Origin: Alicyclobacillus acidiphilus NBRC 100859
GTDB taxonomy: Bacteria > Bacillota > Bacilli > Alicyclobacillales > Alicyclobacillaceae
Direction of reading: 5' to 3'
DNA: 64,000 nucleotides
Assembly: GCF_001544355.1 (NCBI RefSeq)
Contig: NZ_BCQI01000015.1
Location: 1-64,000 of the forward strand
The stretch's first letter is position 1. Every line of letters starts with the position of its first letter. This document shows positions 8,793 to 18,892 of this stretch, one piece after another. The notes beneath the pieces were generated by a model. It worked only from the letters and a program-made list of their open reading frames with translations. It was not told the origin of the DNA and ran no database searches. The position numbers were made by a program, and so were the translations under genes.

Positions 8793-8880
8793 GGGAGAGG
8801 CAACGTCAGTACAGGCAGCGGCTTTCGAAATTCTCTTCGCGATTACCATTGAATGAAATGAAATGAGGGACAAGGTCGAG

Positions 8881-11751
8881 ATGCCTCAGGAGTACATTCA
8901 CGTTCGGGGCGCACGCGCTCACAATTTAAAAAACGTTGACGTGCGAATTCCTCGGGATAAATTTGTCGTCGTCACTGGGCTGAGCGGGTCAGGCAAGTCG
9001 TCGCTCGCGTTCGATACCATCTACGCGGAAGGACAGCGCAGGTATGTCGAATCCCTGTCTGCCTATGCCAGACAATTCCTCGGCCAGATGGACAAGCCGG
9101 ATGTCGATGGGATCGATGGTCTCTCGCCTGCTATCTCTATTGATCAGAAGACGACCAGCAGAAATCCGCGATCGACCGTAGGAACGGTCACGGAGATCTA
9201 CGATTACTTGCGGCTGTTGTTCGCACGAGTGGGCCACCCGTTCTGCCCGAACTGTGATATTCCCATCACTTCGCAAACGGTTGAACAAATGGTGGATCGG
9301 ATTTTACAGCTCCCTGAGCGCACCCGCTTGCAAATTCTGGCTCCGATCGTGCGGGGTCGCAAGGGTGAGCATCAGAAAGTGCTTGAATCGATGCGGAAAG
9401 CGGGCTATGTCCGCATGCGCATCGACGGCGAGATTCGCGAATTGGAAGAAGATATTTCGCTCGAGAAGAACAAGAAGCACACGCTCGAAGTGGTCGTCGA
9501 CAGGCTCGTTGTGAAAGATGACATCGGAAGCCGTTTGGCGGACTCGTTGGAGTCGGCTCTCGGTCTTGGCGGCGGAATCGTGATTGTCGACGTGATCGAC
9601 GGCGAGGAATTGATGTTCAGCCAGAACGCCGCCTGCCCAAATTGCGGTTTTAGCGTGGAGGAATTGGCGCCGCGCATGTTTTCGTTCAACAGTCCGTTTG
9701 GCGCGTGTGAAACGTGTCTCGGACTTGGTGTGAATATGGAAGTCGACGAGATGTTGGTCGTGCCGAATCCTTCGCTGAGCATTTCGGAGGGGGGCATTGT
9801 TCCGTGGGCAGGATCGACCTCGACGTATTATCCGCAATTGCTGAAGTCCGCGTGCCGGACGTTTGGTATCGACACGGAAGTGCCTATCTCCGAATTGCCC
9901 GCGGAAGCGTTGCAAACCTTGTTCTATGGTTCTGGGCAGCCGATTCAGTTTGAATACGAAAACGACTTCGGTCAGCGTAAAGTCGCGCAAGTGCAGTTTG
10001 AGGGTGTGATCCCCAATCTTGAGCGGCGTTATCGCGACACGAGCTCAGACTCGATTCGGGAATTTATCGAAGGTTTTATGAGCGCGAAACCCTGTCCTGC
10101 TTGTAAGGGAAAGCGGCTTAAGCCGCAAAGTCTGTCGGTTCGCATAGCGGATCGGAACATCGCCGACGTCACCGCCCTTTCGGTGGGAGACGCCTTGGCT
10201 TTCTTCGAATCGTTGACGCTCTCTGAAAAGGAGATGCAGATTGCTCGCCAGATCCTTAAAGAAATCTCCAGCCGACTTGGATTTCTGCGAGACGTGGGTC
10301 TGGATTATTTGACTTTGTCCAGATCGGCAGGGACGCTGTCAGGGGGCGAAGCGCAGCGCATTCGATTGGCGACGCAGTTGGGCTCATCGCTCATGGGTGT
10401 TCTGTATATCCTGGACGAGCCTAGCATTGGCCTGCATCAACGCGACAACGAGCGACTCATTCGTACGTTGGAGAACATGCGCGATTTAGGCAATACACTC
10501 ATTGTGGTGGAGCACGACGAAGACACGATGCTCGCGTCAGACTATATCATCGATATGGGCAAGGGCGCAGGGGTGCACGGCGGCGAGGTTATCAGCCAGG
10601 GCACGCCGCGTCAAGTCATGGAGGATCCCGAGTCTATCACTGGCCAGTATTTGTCTGGCCGCAAATTCATTCCTGTCCCATCGAAGCGTCGCAAGCCTGA
10701 TCATCGATGGATTGAAGTTCGTCGGGCTCGGGAAAACAATTTGAAAGGGATCAACGTAAAGATTCCAATCGGGGTATTCACATGCGTTACAGGTGTATCT
10801 GGCTCTGGCAAGTCGACGTTGGTCAACGAGATTCTGCACAAGGCCTTGGCCAGGGACTTGAATCGGGCTCGCGTTCGTCCGGGACTTCACGACAGCATCA
10901 CCGGGATAGAGCATTTGGATAAGGTCGTTGACATCGACCAATCTCCGATTGGCCGCACGCCGAGGTCGAATCCTGCGACGTATACGGGCGTCTTCGACGA
11001 CATCCGAGATTTGTTTGCGACGACCAACGAGGCGAAGATGCGCGGCTACAAAAAGGGGAGATTCTCATTCAACGTTCGCGGTGGGCGTTGCGAGGCATGT
11101 CGGGGAGACGGCATCATCAAGATTGAGATGCACTTTCTACCGGATGTCTACGTACCTTGCGAAGTTTGCAAAGGGAAACGATACAACCGCGAGACGCTTG
11201 AGGTCCGATTTAAGGGGAAAAACATCGCCGAGGTATTGGAGATGACTGTCGAGGATGCCTTGGAATTTTTCGAGAACATCCCGCGCATTCACCGGAAACT
11301 GCAGACGTTGATGGACGTTGGTCTTGGTTACATGCAGCTTGGGCAGCCTGCGACCACGTTGTCGGGCGGCGAGGCGCAGCGGGTGAAGCTTGCTTCCGAA
11401 CTGCACCGCCGGAGCACGGGTCGAACACTGTACATCCTGGACGAACCGACGACGGGCCTGCACGTGGCTGATATCGAACGGCTCTTGACCGTCTTGCATC
11501 GGCTCGTTGACAATGGAGATACCGTGTTGATTATCGAGCACAATCTGGATGTTATCAAAACTGCCGACTATCTTGTGGACCTGGGGCCAGAAGGCGGAGA
11601 TAAGGGCGGAGAGTTAGTGGCTCAGGGCACGCCTGAAGAAGTGTGCCAAGTCAAGGCGTCCTATACGGGACGATTCTTGAAACCTATCTTGGAGCGGGAC
11701 ATCGCTCGGGCAAATGGGCTGATGTTGCAGGCGGCACAGAGGTCTGTGTGA
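8881..11751 (+). CDS. uvrA: Excinuclease ABC subunit UvrA
   Basis: UvrA is the DNA-damage sensor ATPase that loads UvrB. The protein of 956 residues has both ABC modules: [14 protein letters not shown] and [14 protein letters not shown] as Walker A, and [16 protein letters not shown] and [16 protein letters not shown] as signatures. It also has Zn-binding CPNCD / CPNCGF and C-x2-C groups including [22 protein letters not shown] 8881 gives [18 protein letters not shown], matching the usual start; an ATG at 8863 is possible but lacks a ribosome site. It probably shares the SOS-controlled transcript with uvrB. Confidence 0.97.
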   Translation: MPQEYIHVRGARAHNLKNVDVRIPRDKFVVVTGLSGSGKSSLAFDTIYAEGQRRYVESLSAYARQFLGQMDKPDVDGIDGLSPAISIDQKTTSRNPRSTVGTVTEIYDYLRLLFARVGHPFCPNCDIPITSQTVEQMVDRILQLPERTRLQILAPIVRGRKGEHQKVLESMRKAGYVRMRIDGEIRELEEDISLEKNKKHTLEVVVDRLVVKDDIGSRLADSLESALGLGGGIVIVDVIDGEELMFSQNAACPNCGFSVEELAPRMFSFNSPFGACETCLGLGVNMEVDEMLVVPNPSLSISEGGIVPWAGSTSTYYPQLLKSACRTFGIDTEVPISELPAEALQTLFYGSGQPIQFEYENDFGQRKVAQVQFEGVIPNLERRYRDTSSDSIREFIEGFMSAKPCPACKGKRLKPQSLSVRIADRNIADVTALSVGDALAFFESLTLSEKEMQIARQILKEISSRLGFLRDVGLDYLTLSRSAGTLSGGEAQRIRLATQLGSSLMGVLYILDEPSIGLHQRDNERLIRTLENMRDLGNTLIVVEHDEDTMLASDYIIDMGKGAGVHGGEVISQGTPRQVMEDPESITGQYLSGRKFIPVPSKRRKPDHRWIEVRRARENNLKGINVKIPIGVFTCVTGVSGSGKSTLVNEILHKALARDLNRARVRPGLHDSITGIEHLDKVVDIDQSPIGRTPRSNPATYTGVFDDIRDLFATTNEAKMRGYKKGRFSFNVRGGRCEACRGDGIIKIEMHFLPDVYVPCEVCKGKRYNRETLEVRFKGKNIAEVLEMTVEDALEFFENIPRIHRKLQTLMDVGLGYMQLGQPATTLSGGEAQRVKLASELHRRSTGRTLYILDEPTTGLHVADIERLLTVLHRLVDNGDTVLIIEHNLDVIKTADYLVDLGPEGGDKGGELVAQGTPEEVCQVKASYTGRFLKPILERDIARANGLMLQAAQRSV

Positions 11752-11821
11752 CGATTGCACAGTTTGACGACTGCATATAGATGTTGACTCGAACGTCGAA
11801 ATTTCGTCGGGGGCGAGGCAG

Positions 11822-12772
11822 ATGAGTACACCGCGCGGAGTGAGTGTCGGACAATTGGTGAAGGACTTGGACTTGCGAGTGTTTAACGCTTCTTCCGACT
11901 TGGACAGGATGATTCACACTCGAGACATCAATCGACCCGGCTTGGCTCTGGCCGGGTATCTTCGGTATCATCCAGCGGAGCGAGTTCAGATCTTGGGGCG
12001 AACGGAGCTCTCATTCTTGCGCGGCATGAACGAGAAAGAGAAAGCCTTGCGTGTATTTGCGTTCTGCTCCTATCAGCAGACTCCCTGCATCCTGATCACG
12101 CGCGGTGATACTCCGCCACCCGTACTGCTGCAAGAAGCTACCTCAAAACGGATTCCGGTGTTGGGTACCAATATGGTGACGACACGTCTGACCGCCGCCA
12201 TCTCGAATTATCTCGAAGAACGGCTGGCGCCGGAGACGCTTCAGCACGGAGTCCTCGTCGATGTCTATGGTATCGGTATTCTGATCACTGGCTCGAGCGG
12301 AATTGGGAAGAGCGAGACCGGATTGGAACTGATTAAACGCGGCCATCGATTGGTAGCGGACGATGCCGTGGTCATCCGGCAGATTTCTGATGAAAGCCTG
12401 ATCGGCAGCGCCCCGCCGTTGCTTCAGCATTTATTGGAAATTCGAGGACTTGGGGTATTGAACGCGATGACGTTGTTTGGAGCAGGCGCAGTCCGTACGC
12501 ACAAGCGAATCTCTCTGGTCATTCACTTGGAAGCGTGGAGGGAGAACCACGCTTATGATCGTCTGGGTATTGATCAGGAGACGATGAAGATTCTCGATTT
12601 GGAAGTGCCTATGGTCACGGTCCCGGTCCGCCCCGGTCGAAACCTTGCGGTGATTGTGGAAGTGGCGGCCATGAACTTCCGACTGAAGGGCATGGGATTG
12701 GACGCTGCTCGTGCGTTTACGGCGGAACTCGAAAACGTGATCGCGGCCCAAGGAGAAGGAAATACCACGTAA
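11822..12772 (+). CDS. hprK: HPr kinase/phosphorylase
   Basis: HprK phosphorylates Ser46 of HPr and Crh at high glycolytic flux and removes the phosphate otherwise, which feeds CcpA-mediated carbon catabolite control. The 316-residue protein has the N-terminal HprK domain and a C-terminal kinase domain with P-loop GSSGIGKSETGLEL, the ADD motif (LVADDAVV), and the family signature LEIRGLGVLNA. The P-loop has Ser where B. subtilis has Asp (GDSGVGKS); the functional effect is unknown. The ribosome site is GGGGCGAGG before ATG 11822. Its likely substrate crh is encoded at 22.0 kb. Confidence 0.95.
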   Translation: MSTPRGVSVGQLVKDLDLRVFNASSDLDRMIHTRDINRPGLALAGYLRYHPAERVQILGRTELSFLRGMNEKEKALRVFAFCSYQQTPCILITRGDTPPPVLLQEATSKRIPVLGTNMVTTRLTAAISNYLEERLAPETLQHGVLVDVYGIGILITGSSGIGKSETGLELIKRGHRLVADDAVVIRQISDESLIGSAPPLLQHLLEIRGLGVLNAMTLFGAGAVRTHKRISLVIHLEAWRENHAYDRLGIDQETMKILDLEVPMVTVPVRPGRNLAVIVEVAAMNFRLKGMGLDAARAFTAELENVIAAQGEGNTT

Positions 12773-12960
12773 CGGCACCCAGTCTACGATACGCCGCCTA
12801 CGATTGCCTCAACGTTCTTAGAATTGGGACAAGGCCCCTCTGAATACAATCGATAGAGAATGGGGGTGGATGTGAATAAACTGCAAACTCACTAGGATTT
12901 CGCAATTCCGTGTCGAATCGAGTCTAAAATAGTTTTACACGGATTGGGGGCTCCATAAGG

Positions 12961-14301
12961 GTGAATTGGTCTGTACCCCGGTTGATTGTCAAACAGGGGT
13001 GGGCAGTACTCAACCATTTGAAGACACTTGTCGTTTCTCGTGACGCTCTTCATATTCGTGCTTCTCATAAGCAGGTTCAGACACGACGATTTCGAACTTC
13101 GAGCGCGGTTGGCGGAAGCCTTCTCGTGCTAGTGCTCGGTGGCTATCCCATCTATCAGCAGATCTCTCAGTCCGAACAATGGTTGCAGGTTTACCGACAC
13201 GGCAGGTTGATTGGTGTCGTACCTGACCGCTCCGACATTGAAAACAGCATGGAGAGATTGGCGGAAGGCTTTCACGTTTCGCTTCAAATGTCTCCAGTTC
13301 ACACAGTAGTCCCGAAGACGTACAATTGGCGACCTGTCCAACAACTGCCGACGAAAGCTTCGGCTATTTTGGTCAATGGAAAGCCGATTGTTTACACCCC
13401 AAGTTCCAAAACATCCAACAGTGTGTTGAAGAGAATAATGCAATCGCTTACATTGGGCCTTCCTCACGCGATCGCGCAGAACAGCCACTTTATGGGGCGC
13501 GTTCAAGTCGTGGAAACGACCGTTCCAGTTGCAAGTATTCTTCAACCCACTGCCGCAGAGCGGTATCTGCTCGACGTGTCGGATGGCACGAACATCTCGT
13601 CGAGAGGCTCTTTGCCATCCATGGGCCGAACAATGGCCGCGTTTAAGGTGAACTGGCACCCGCGCATCTCGGTCGAGTCCGATATTCAAGAAAAGCGGGT
13701 CGTATCGGTTCCATATCCGGTTGTTTACAAAAAGAACCCCGATATGCCAGTTGGTCAAACAAAGGTGCTGACGAGCGGACAGGACGGAACGATCCGGGAG
13801 AATGTTCGTATCACCTATGTCAACGGCTCGCAACAAGATGAGCACGTCTTGCGCAAGTCTATCCTGACCAAGCCGAAAACCGAGGTGGTAGAGGAAGGGA
13901 CCAATTCAGGTGTTGCGACTGGGCAGTGGATATGGCCCACTGTTGGGGATGTCATTACGTCGCCGTTCGGTTGGCGAGATCTCGATGGGAAACACGAATT
14001 TCACCCTGGAATCGACATTGGGGTGCCGATCGGAACGCCGATTTACGCCACCAACAACGGCACGGTGCTGTCCGCTGGATGGAACGACGGCGGGTACGGA
14101 AATTGGGTTGAGATTGACAATGGAGGGGGGATTACGACCGTTTTCGGCCATATGTCAAAGGTCGTGGCGACAACTGGAGAGATTGTGTACAAGGGCGAAC
14201 TGATTGGCTATTCCGGGGACACGGGCGACGCCACTGGACCGCATCTGCACTATGAGGTGCGCGTCAACGGAACGCCGGTTCCACCGTTGAAGTACACGTA
14301 A
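12961..14301 (+). CDS. Membrane-anchored M23 peptidase with G5 domain
   Basis: A cell-wall endopeptidase or LytM-type protein of 446 residues. It has a cytoplasmic N-terminus of about 45 residues, one membrane helix (SAVGGSLLVLVLGGYPIY), a long extracytoplasmic part including a G5 domain (about 240-315, VVSVPYPVVYKKNPDMPVGQTKVLTSGQDG), and a C-terminal M23 domain. The zinc ligands are visible as FHPGIDIG (H-x3-D) and the GPHLHYEV motif (H-x-H), so it should be catalytically active. The GTG start follows an AAGG/GGGGG-rich site. It resembles spore or cell-wall hydrolases of Bacillota; the exact role is not known. A strong terminator follows. Confidence 0.8.
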   Translation: MNWSVPRLIVKQGWAVLNHLKTLVVSRDALHIRASHKQVQTRRFRTSSAVGGSLLVLVLGGYPIYQQISQSEQWLQVYRHGRLIGVVPDRSDIENSMERLAEGFHVSLQMSPVHTVVPKTYNWRPVQQLPTKASAILVNGKPIVYTPSSKTSNSVLKRIMQSLTLGLPHAIAQNSHFMGRVQVVETTVPVASILQPTAAERYLLDVSDGTNISSRGSLPSMGRTMAAFKVNWHPRISVESDIQEKRVVSVPYPVVYKKNPDMPVGQTKVLTSGQDGTIRENVRITYVNGSQQDEHVLRKSILTKPKTEVVEEGTNSGVATGQWIWPTVGDVITSPFGWRDLDGKHEFHPGIDIGVPIGTPIYATNNGTVLSAGWNDGGYGNWVEIDNGGGITTVFGHMSKVVATTGEIVYKGELIGYSGDTGDATGPHLHYEVRVNGTPVPPLKYT

Positions 14302-14338
14302 CCTTACGGGCCGTGATGGGAAACGGCGGCGTTCGCAG

Positions 14339-14386
14339 AAAAGTGGGGTTGCCCTTTGTATCTGTGCAAAGGGCAACCCCACTTTT
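14339..14386. terminator. Bidirectional rho-independent terminator
   Basis: A perfect 20-bp stem (AAAAGTGGGGTTGCCCTTTG and its complement) with an eight-base loop (TATCTGTG). The A-run on the left arm and T-run on the right arm make it usable from both sides. It separates the convergent M23 peptidase gene and argS. Confidence 0.9.
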
Positions 14387-14440
14387 GATGACCGATGATC
14401 TATAGCCGATGATCTACCACCGATGATCCTGTTGCGGGCG

Positions 14441-16135
14441 TTACATCTCTTCCGGCGCGTCGAGGCCGATCAGATAGAGCGCCTTGGCGAGCACCTTGCG
14501 TGTTGCGTCCGTCAGGGCCAATCGAGCGCTGCGAGTCGGTTCATCGGATTGCAGTATGGGATTGTTGTGATAAAAACGATTGAACGCGTGGCACACTTGC
14601 AGGATAAAGCGAGCCATGACGGACGGATCGTATTCGTCAACCGCGCGTTCAAGTGTCTCGTCCGCTTGGCTGAGTTGAACAATCAATCCCCATTCGATCT
14701 CGTTCGGTACATATCCAGCTGGCCAGGCTGTCTCACGCGTTTCGGCCTTGCGCAGTACGCTGCATGCGCGTGCGTGCGTGTACTGCACGTATGGCCCCGT
14801 CTCACCGTCAAAGTTGAGGACGTCCTCGTAGCGGAAATCGACTTCATGAATCCTGTACGTCTTCAGGTCGTTGAAGATGACTGCGCCGACGCCGACTGAG
14901 CGTGCTACTTCCTGTTTGTTGGCGAGATTGGGATTCTTGTCCTCGATAATTTTGGCGGCTTCTTCGATCGCTTTGGTCAGAACATCCTCGAGATACACAA
15001 CGTGACCGCGACGGGTCGAGAGTCGCTCACCGTTGAACTTCATCAGACCGAACGCAACATGCGTGCAATTTTTTGCATAGTCGCGACCCATCAGTTCAAG
15101 CACTTTAAATACCTGCTGAAAATGCAGCTTCTGCTCGGCGCCTACGACGTACACAAGTGTGTCCGCTCCCAGCACGCGATGGCGATATTCCGCCGAGGCC
15201 AAGTCGCGAGTGGGGTAGATGGATGTTCCGTCCGATTTTAAGATGAGGCACGGCGGCATGCCGTACTCGGACAAATCGACGACTTCCGCACCGTCGTCTT
15301 CAACGAGCAGTCCTTTTTCGCGGAGTTCGTTGACCACGGCGTCCATCTTGTCCGTGTAGAAGCTCTCGCCTAAATAGTGGTCAAATTCCACGCCAAGGAG
15401 TTGATACGTCTCCTTGAATGCCTTGAGGCTCTCCTCAATAAACCACTTCCAAAGGCGGATTGCCTCTTCGTTTCCTTCTTCGAGCTGCTTGAACCAATAC
15501 CGTCCTTCGTCTTCCAACGCGGGATCTTTTTCGGCCTCCTCGTGGAATCGAACATACAGTTTGAACAACTCGCGGATGGGGTTGGCACGAACTTTCTCTT
15601 CGTCGCCCCAGCGCATGTACGCGGCGATATTTTTGCCAAACTGTGTGCCCCAGTCTCCGAGGTGGTTCAGGCCCTCGACGTGAAAACCATCCTCGCGCAT
15701 CATTCGGACGATGGATTGTCCAATGATGGTGGAACGCAAGTGGCCCACGCCAAACGGCTTCGCGATGTTCGGCGCCGAGTAGTCGACCACCGCGGTTCGG
15801 CCCTTCCCGCGTTCCGAAGAAAACAGCCCGTGCACATCGTTGATGCTCTTGGTCACCACATGTTCCGCAAATGCGCCTTTGGCCAAACGGATATTCAAAA
15901 AGCCGCCGGAAGGCGCCGCTTCTTCAATTTCGTTCAATTTTGCCAATGAGGCGGCTAGTTCTTCGGCAATTTGCGCAGGGCTCTTGCGCAGCGACTTGGC
16001 CAATTTGAAGCAGGGCAACGCGAGATCGCCCATGTCCGCATTGGGTGGGTATTCCAACATGCCGATCACGACGGATTCGTCGAGACCGCTCACTTTTGCC
16101 ACTTCTGCGGCGATAACGCCTTTGATTTCCTTCAC
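14441..16135 (-). CDS. argS: Arginyl-tRNA synthetase
   Basis: A class I tRNA synthetase of 564 residues that charges tRNA-Arg. The HIGH motif appears as SAPNIAKPFGVGHLRST, and the KMSKS-loop equivalent is degenerate (NGERLSTRRGHVV), as in many ArgS. A C-terminal all-helical anticodon-binding DALR domain ends FYHNNPILQS...ALYLIGLDAPEEM. Translation starts at GTG 16135 with GGGAGGAT upstream on the minus strand. It stands between co-directional plus-strand genes, so it interrupts the otherwise Bacillus-like order. No T-box was recognised in front of it. Confidence 0.95.
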   Translation of the reverse strand: MKEIKGVIAAEVAKVSGLDESVVIGMLEYPPNADMGDLALPCFKLAKSLRKSPAQIAEELAASLAKLNEIEEAAPSGGFLNIRLAKGAFAEHVVTKSINDVHGLFSSERGKGRTAVVDYSAPNIAKPFGVGHLRSTIIGQSIVRMMREDGFHVEGLNHLGDWGTQFGKNIAAYMRWGDEEKVRANPIRELFKLYVRFHEEAEKDPALEDEGRYWFKQLEEGNEEAIRLWKWFIEESLKAFKETYQLLGVEFDHYLGESFYTDKMDAVVNELREKGLLVEDDGAEVVDLSEYGMPPCLILKSDGTSIYPTRDLASAEYRHRVLGADTLVYVVGAEQKLHFQQVFKVLELMGRDYAKNCTHVAFGLMKFNGERLSTRRGHVVYLEDVLTKAIEEAAKIIEDKNPNLANKQEVARSVGVGAVIFNDLKTYRIHEVDFRYEDVLNFDGETGPYVQYTHARACSVLRKAETRETAWPAGYVPNEIEWGLIVQLSQADETLERAVDEYDPSVMARFILQVCHAFNRFYHNNPILQSDEPTRSARLALTDATRKVLAKALYLIGLDAPEEM

Positions 16136-16296
16136 GTATGATCCTCCCGCACTGAATCCCCGGACGGACGTTGTCTCGGAGTCGCTCTTGTCCGCTCATT
16201 TGGGGTGACTTTTTCTAAATTACTATGATTGTCGCACAAATTCCATGGATGCCAAACCTGTCTTACAATATATCACGACAGAATCCGCGCAGACAC

Positions 16297-16325
16297 TTCG
16301 CCTGGATTCGGGGATGTGGTATACT
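16297..16325 (+). promoter_or_regulatory. Candidate extended -10 promoter for the TPR gene
   Basis: TGG-TATACT (TATACT at 16320-16325) is an extended -10 element. A weak -35, TTCGCC at 16297-16302, lies 17 bases upstream. It sits about 77 bases before the chosen start of the TPR gene. Confidence 0.4.
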
Positions 16326-16401
16326 TTTTTCACCAGTTCACATAACGTCTTCATTTAAGATATGTCCACCGCATGCGAACCGGGGTTGTAGGAGGTGCCT
16401 G

Positions 16402-18129
16402 ATGGACAATCGTCGTCATCGCTCAAAGTCGACTGGCAACCGTGGAAACGTGATCGCAATCAACCTGGACGCTTCTTACTTTTTTGAACGAGGCGTTCGC
16501 TTCTTGCAGCGAAATGAATTGACGAAAGCTCTGAAGGCATTTCGCAAGACTGTCGAGTACGAGCCGAACAATCCGGTCAACTATTGTAATCTTGCTGGCG
16601 TTCTGTCTGAGATGGGGGACTTTGAGGCATCGAACGAACTGTTGGAACACGTTCTTAGCAATTTGGATCCCAACATGACGGAATGTCAGTTCTATCTTGC
16701 GAACAATTACGCCAACATGGGCGAGTACGATACGGCCGAAGAGTATGTGCTTCGGTATCTGGACGCGGATCCGAATGGCGAATACGCCGACGACGCCGAA
16801 GAGATGCTCGACATCTTGCTCGACGAGTTTGGCGGCGGTCGGGCCTTGCAGAAGTGGGAAGAGGAAAAGCGCAAAATCGAAACCGTTGCGGCCACCAAGG
16901 ACGGGCGGTACTTCCTTGAAAATGGACAGTTTGAGGCTGCTGTGGAATGGCTTGAGCAAGTCATCCGCGACGAGCCCGACAACTACGCGGCCTGCAACAA
17001 TCTCTGTCTCGCGTACTACTACACGGGGCAGCACGACAAGGCGCTTGCCCTGGCTGACGAGGTTTTGTACAGGCAGCCGGACAACATTCATGCGCTTTGC
17101 AATCGGGCGATTCTGCTGAATCATTTTGGCTGGCGCGACATGTTGGAAGCCGCAGTGGAACCGTTGACCAAGGTCTTTCCACTGCACTATGACCTCGCGA
17201 TGAAAGTCGGTACGACCTTGGGTCTCATCGGCTATCACCACGAGGCCTTGTTGACCTTCCGTCGCTTGATGAAGGTGCTGTTGCCGGTTGAACCCGTTCT
17301 GTTGCACGCGGCGGCCGCGGCGGCCGCGAACAGCGGCGAATGGCAGCTTGCCGAACGGTACTGGCAGTCGTTGCGCCGAGATCCCGACTATAAGCACGTG
17401 GCCGAGTATTACTTGCAGCGGCTTGAGGCCGCAAGGCGAGATCGCACGGCTATGAAAGTCAGTTATCAGTTGGATTTGCCGGTCGAAGCTCAGCTTGCCG
17501 AAGTGAAGGATAAACTGAAGCAGCATGGGCTGGACGAATGGCGGAGAGATCCGCTGTTGCGCGCGTCTTTGTACTGGGGACTGCGGCATGGCAACCATGA
17601 AACGCGCCGCCGCGTCATTCGGGCTCTCGCCGTCGTTGCGGATGACGATGCGGAGAAGGCGCTTAGGCTCTTTTTGGCGCGCAAGGACATCGACGAAACT
17701 TTGCGGTTGTTCGCCATCGTGGCGTTGAAGCGAATTTCCGCCAAAGGGAATGTGCGCGTGTGGATCGGGAATGAGTTCCAAGACCTCAATTTGGATGAAG
17801 TCGATCACGACATTATTTTCGAGCTCAATCCGAATTGGCGGCGAGTTTGGGAATCTGCCGAGCAGTGGTTGCAGAGGAATCGCCTGACCCGCCTCGTCCC
17901 GGAAGCGAAACGCCTTTGGATAACTTATCTTTACGATATGTTTCTGCATGTTCATCGCAGGATTGGCAAGACCGACATTTGGGTGGCTGGTTTGCTGTAT
18001 ATTTCTCTGCGGTATTTCGGCGTCAACATCGTACAAAAAGAACTTGCGGATGAGTTCCACGTGTCGCCGTCGTCTATCCGGAAGTGCTCGTCGAGGTTGG
18101 AGGAGATCCTGCTCACAGCGGGGGTTTAA
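16402..18129 (+). CDS. TPR-repeat protein, YvcD-like, with a C-terminal cyclin/TFIIB-like segment
   Basis: The 575-residue protein has an N-terminal run of tetratricopeptide repeats (about 25-330; for example YFFERGVRFLQRNELTKALKAFRKTVEYEPNNP and NYAACNNLCLAYYYTGQHDKALALADEVL). A HEAT-like stretch follows (about 390-445, RRRVIRALAVVADDDAEKALRLFLARKD). The C-terminal 50 residues (WVAGLLYISLRYFGVNIVQ ... VSPSSIRKCSSRLEEIL) resemble a cyclin-fold helix-turn-helix of TFIIB type. ATG 16402 with GGAGG upstream was chosen over a longer frame from 16225. Its position before NUDIX-rapZ-glmR matches yvcD of B. subtilis; trxB, present there, is absent here. A regulatory or scaffolding role is inferred. 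Confidence 0.65.
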   Translation: MDNRRHRSKSTGNRGNVIAINLDASYFFERGVRFLQRNELTKALKAFRKTVEYEPNNPVNYCNLAGVLSEMGDFEASNELLEHVLSNLDPNMTECQFYLANNYANMGEYDTAEEYVLRYLDADPNGEYADDAEEMLDILLDEFGGGRALQKWEEEKRKIETVAATKDGRYFLENGQFEAAVEWLEQVIRDEPDNYAACNNLCLAYYYTGQHDKALALADEVLYRQPDNIHALCNRAILLNHFGWRDMLEAAVEPLTKVFPLHYDLAMKVGTTLGLIGYHHEALLTFRRLMKVLLPVEPVLLHAAAAAAANSGEWQLAERYWQSLRRDPDYKHVAEYYLQRLEAARRDRTAMKVSYQLDLPVEAQLAEVKDKLKQHGLDEWRRDPLLRASLYWGLRHGNHETRRRVIRALAVVADDDAEKALRLFLARKDIDETLRLFAIVALKRISAKGNVRVWIGNEFQDLNLDEVDHDIIFELNPNWRRVWESAEQWLQRNRLTRLVPEAKRLWITYLYDMFLHVHRRIGKTDIWVAGLLYISLRYFGVNIVQKELADEFHVSPSSIRKCSSRLEEILLTAGV

Positions 18130-18241
18130 CCTCTTGCCGACTGATTCAGCAGATTTTTTAATGAAATGTAACACGATTGAAACATGGGGTGGTTAGGATA
18201 AGGTTGTAGCACATTTGACCCCCTTTTATATAATCCATTTT

Positions 18242-18269
18242 GGCGTCCGATGAGGGCGCCGCTTTTTTT
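18242..18269 (+). terminator. Rho-independent terminator after the TPR gene
   Basis: GGCGTCC-GATGA-GGGCGCC forms a seven-base stem with one G-U pair and a five-base loop, followed by GC and seven T. A perfect TATAAT at 18229-18234 lies just in front but has no suitable -35. Confidence 0.75.
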
Positions 18270-18369
18270 CGTCTTTTTATTGGATGAAACAAATCTCAGC
18301 TTCAGGTTGTCCCTAACTGGTCTAGAGACAATCGAAAATGCTATGCTCTAGATGAGTGAGGTGGACACC

Positions 18370-18864
18370 TTGCAGATCATTGTCAATTGTTTCGTCGCTT
18401 GGGAAGATGGCTTTGTCATGCTGCAAAAACCGCGTCGCGGGTGGTGGTATCTTCCTGGCGGCAAAGTGGAGGATGACGAATTGTGGCGCCAGGCGGCGAT
18501 TCGTGAATTTCATGAAGAGTCCGGTCTGACCATCCAGGATGCTGAATTGCGAGGCGTGTACCGAGTTCACATCGACGCGAGCGAGGACAGTCCGGCGAAA
18601 GAGAGAATGATTGCTCAATTTGTCGGTCGAAATCCGAGCGGCACGTTGCTTGCGGAACACCGCGAAGGTCGACTTGCCGTCATCCGTGAGAGGGAACTTG
18701 AGCAATTGCCCATGGACGAGGGTGATCGTATGATGCTGAAACAGACCCTCGCCGCAGAGGCTAAAGGGATTTCATGTGTTTCGTTCGGGAGATTCCGATA
18801 CGATGCCGAGCATCGGCTGCTGGCTTGGGAGATGGATTCCGCAGTTGGATTCGAGTCGATTTGA
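18370..18864 (+). CDS. NUDIX hydrolase, YvcI-like
   Basis: A nucleoside-diphosphate-X hydrolase with an intact NUDIX box GGKVEDDELWRQAAIREFHEESGL (G-x5-E-x7-REx2EExGL). Its start, LQIIVNCFVAWEDGFVMLQKPRRGWWYLPGG, closely resembles YvcI-type proteins. TTG at 18370 is preferred because GAGGTGG lies six bases upstream. An in-frame ATG at 18352 exists but has no ribosome site. The protein has 164 residues. It precedes rapZ by 28 bases, as yvcI precedes yvcJ in B. subtilis, so the two are probably co-transcribed. The substrate is unknown. Confidence 0.85.
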   Translation: MQIIVNCFVAWEDGFVMLQKPRRGWWYLPGGKVEDDELWRQAAIREFHEESGLTIQDAELRGVYRVHIDASEDSPAKERMIAQFVGRNPSGTLLAEHREGRLAVIRERELEQLPMDEGDRMMLKQTLAAEAKGISCVSFGRFRYDAEHRLLAWEMDSAVGFESI

Positions 18865-18892
18865 TGCAGAATCGAAGGAGGGGTGATGGGCG

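Noticed and set aside
16423-18174. A 583-codon minus-strand frame opposite the TPR gene
   Set aside because: No ribosome site or family features; the plus-strand frame has clear TPR repeats.
18229-18234. Perfect TATAAT before the NUDIX gene as a promoter
   Set aside because: The nearest -35-like boxes are 8 or 19 bases away, and a terminator follows immediately.
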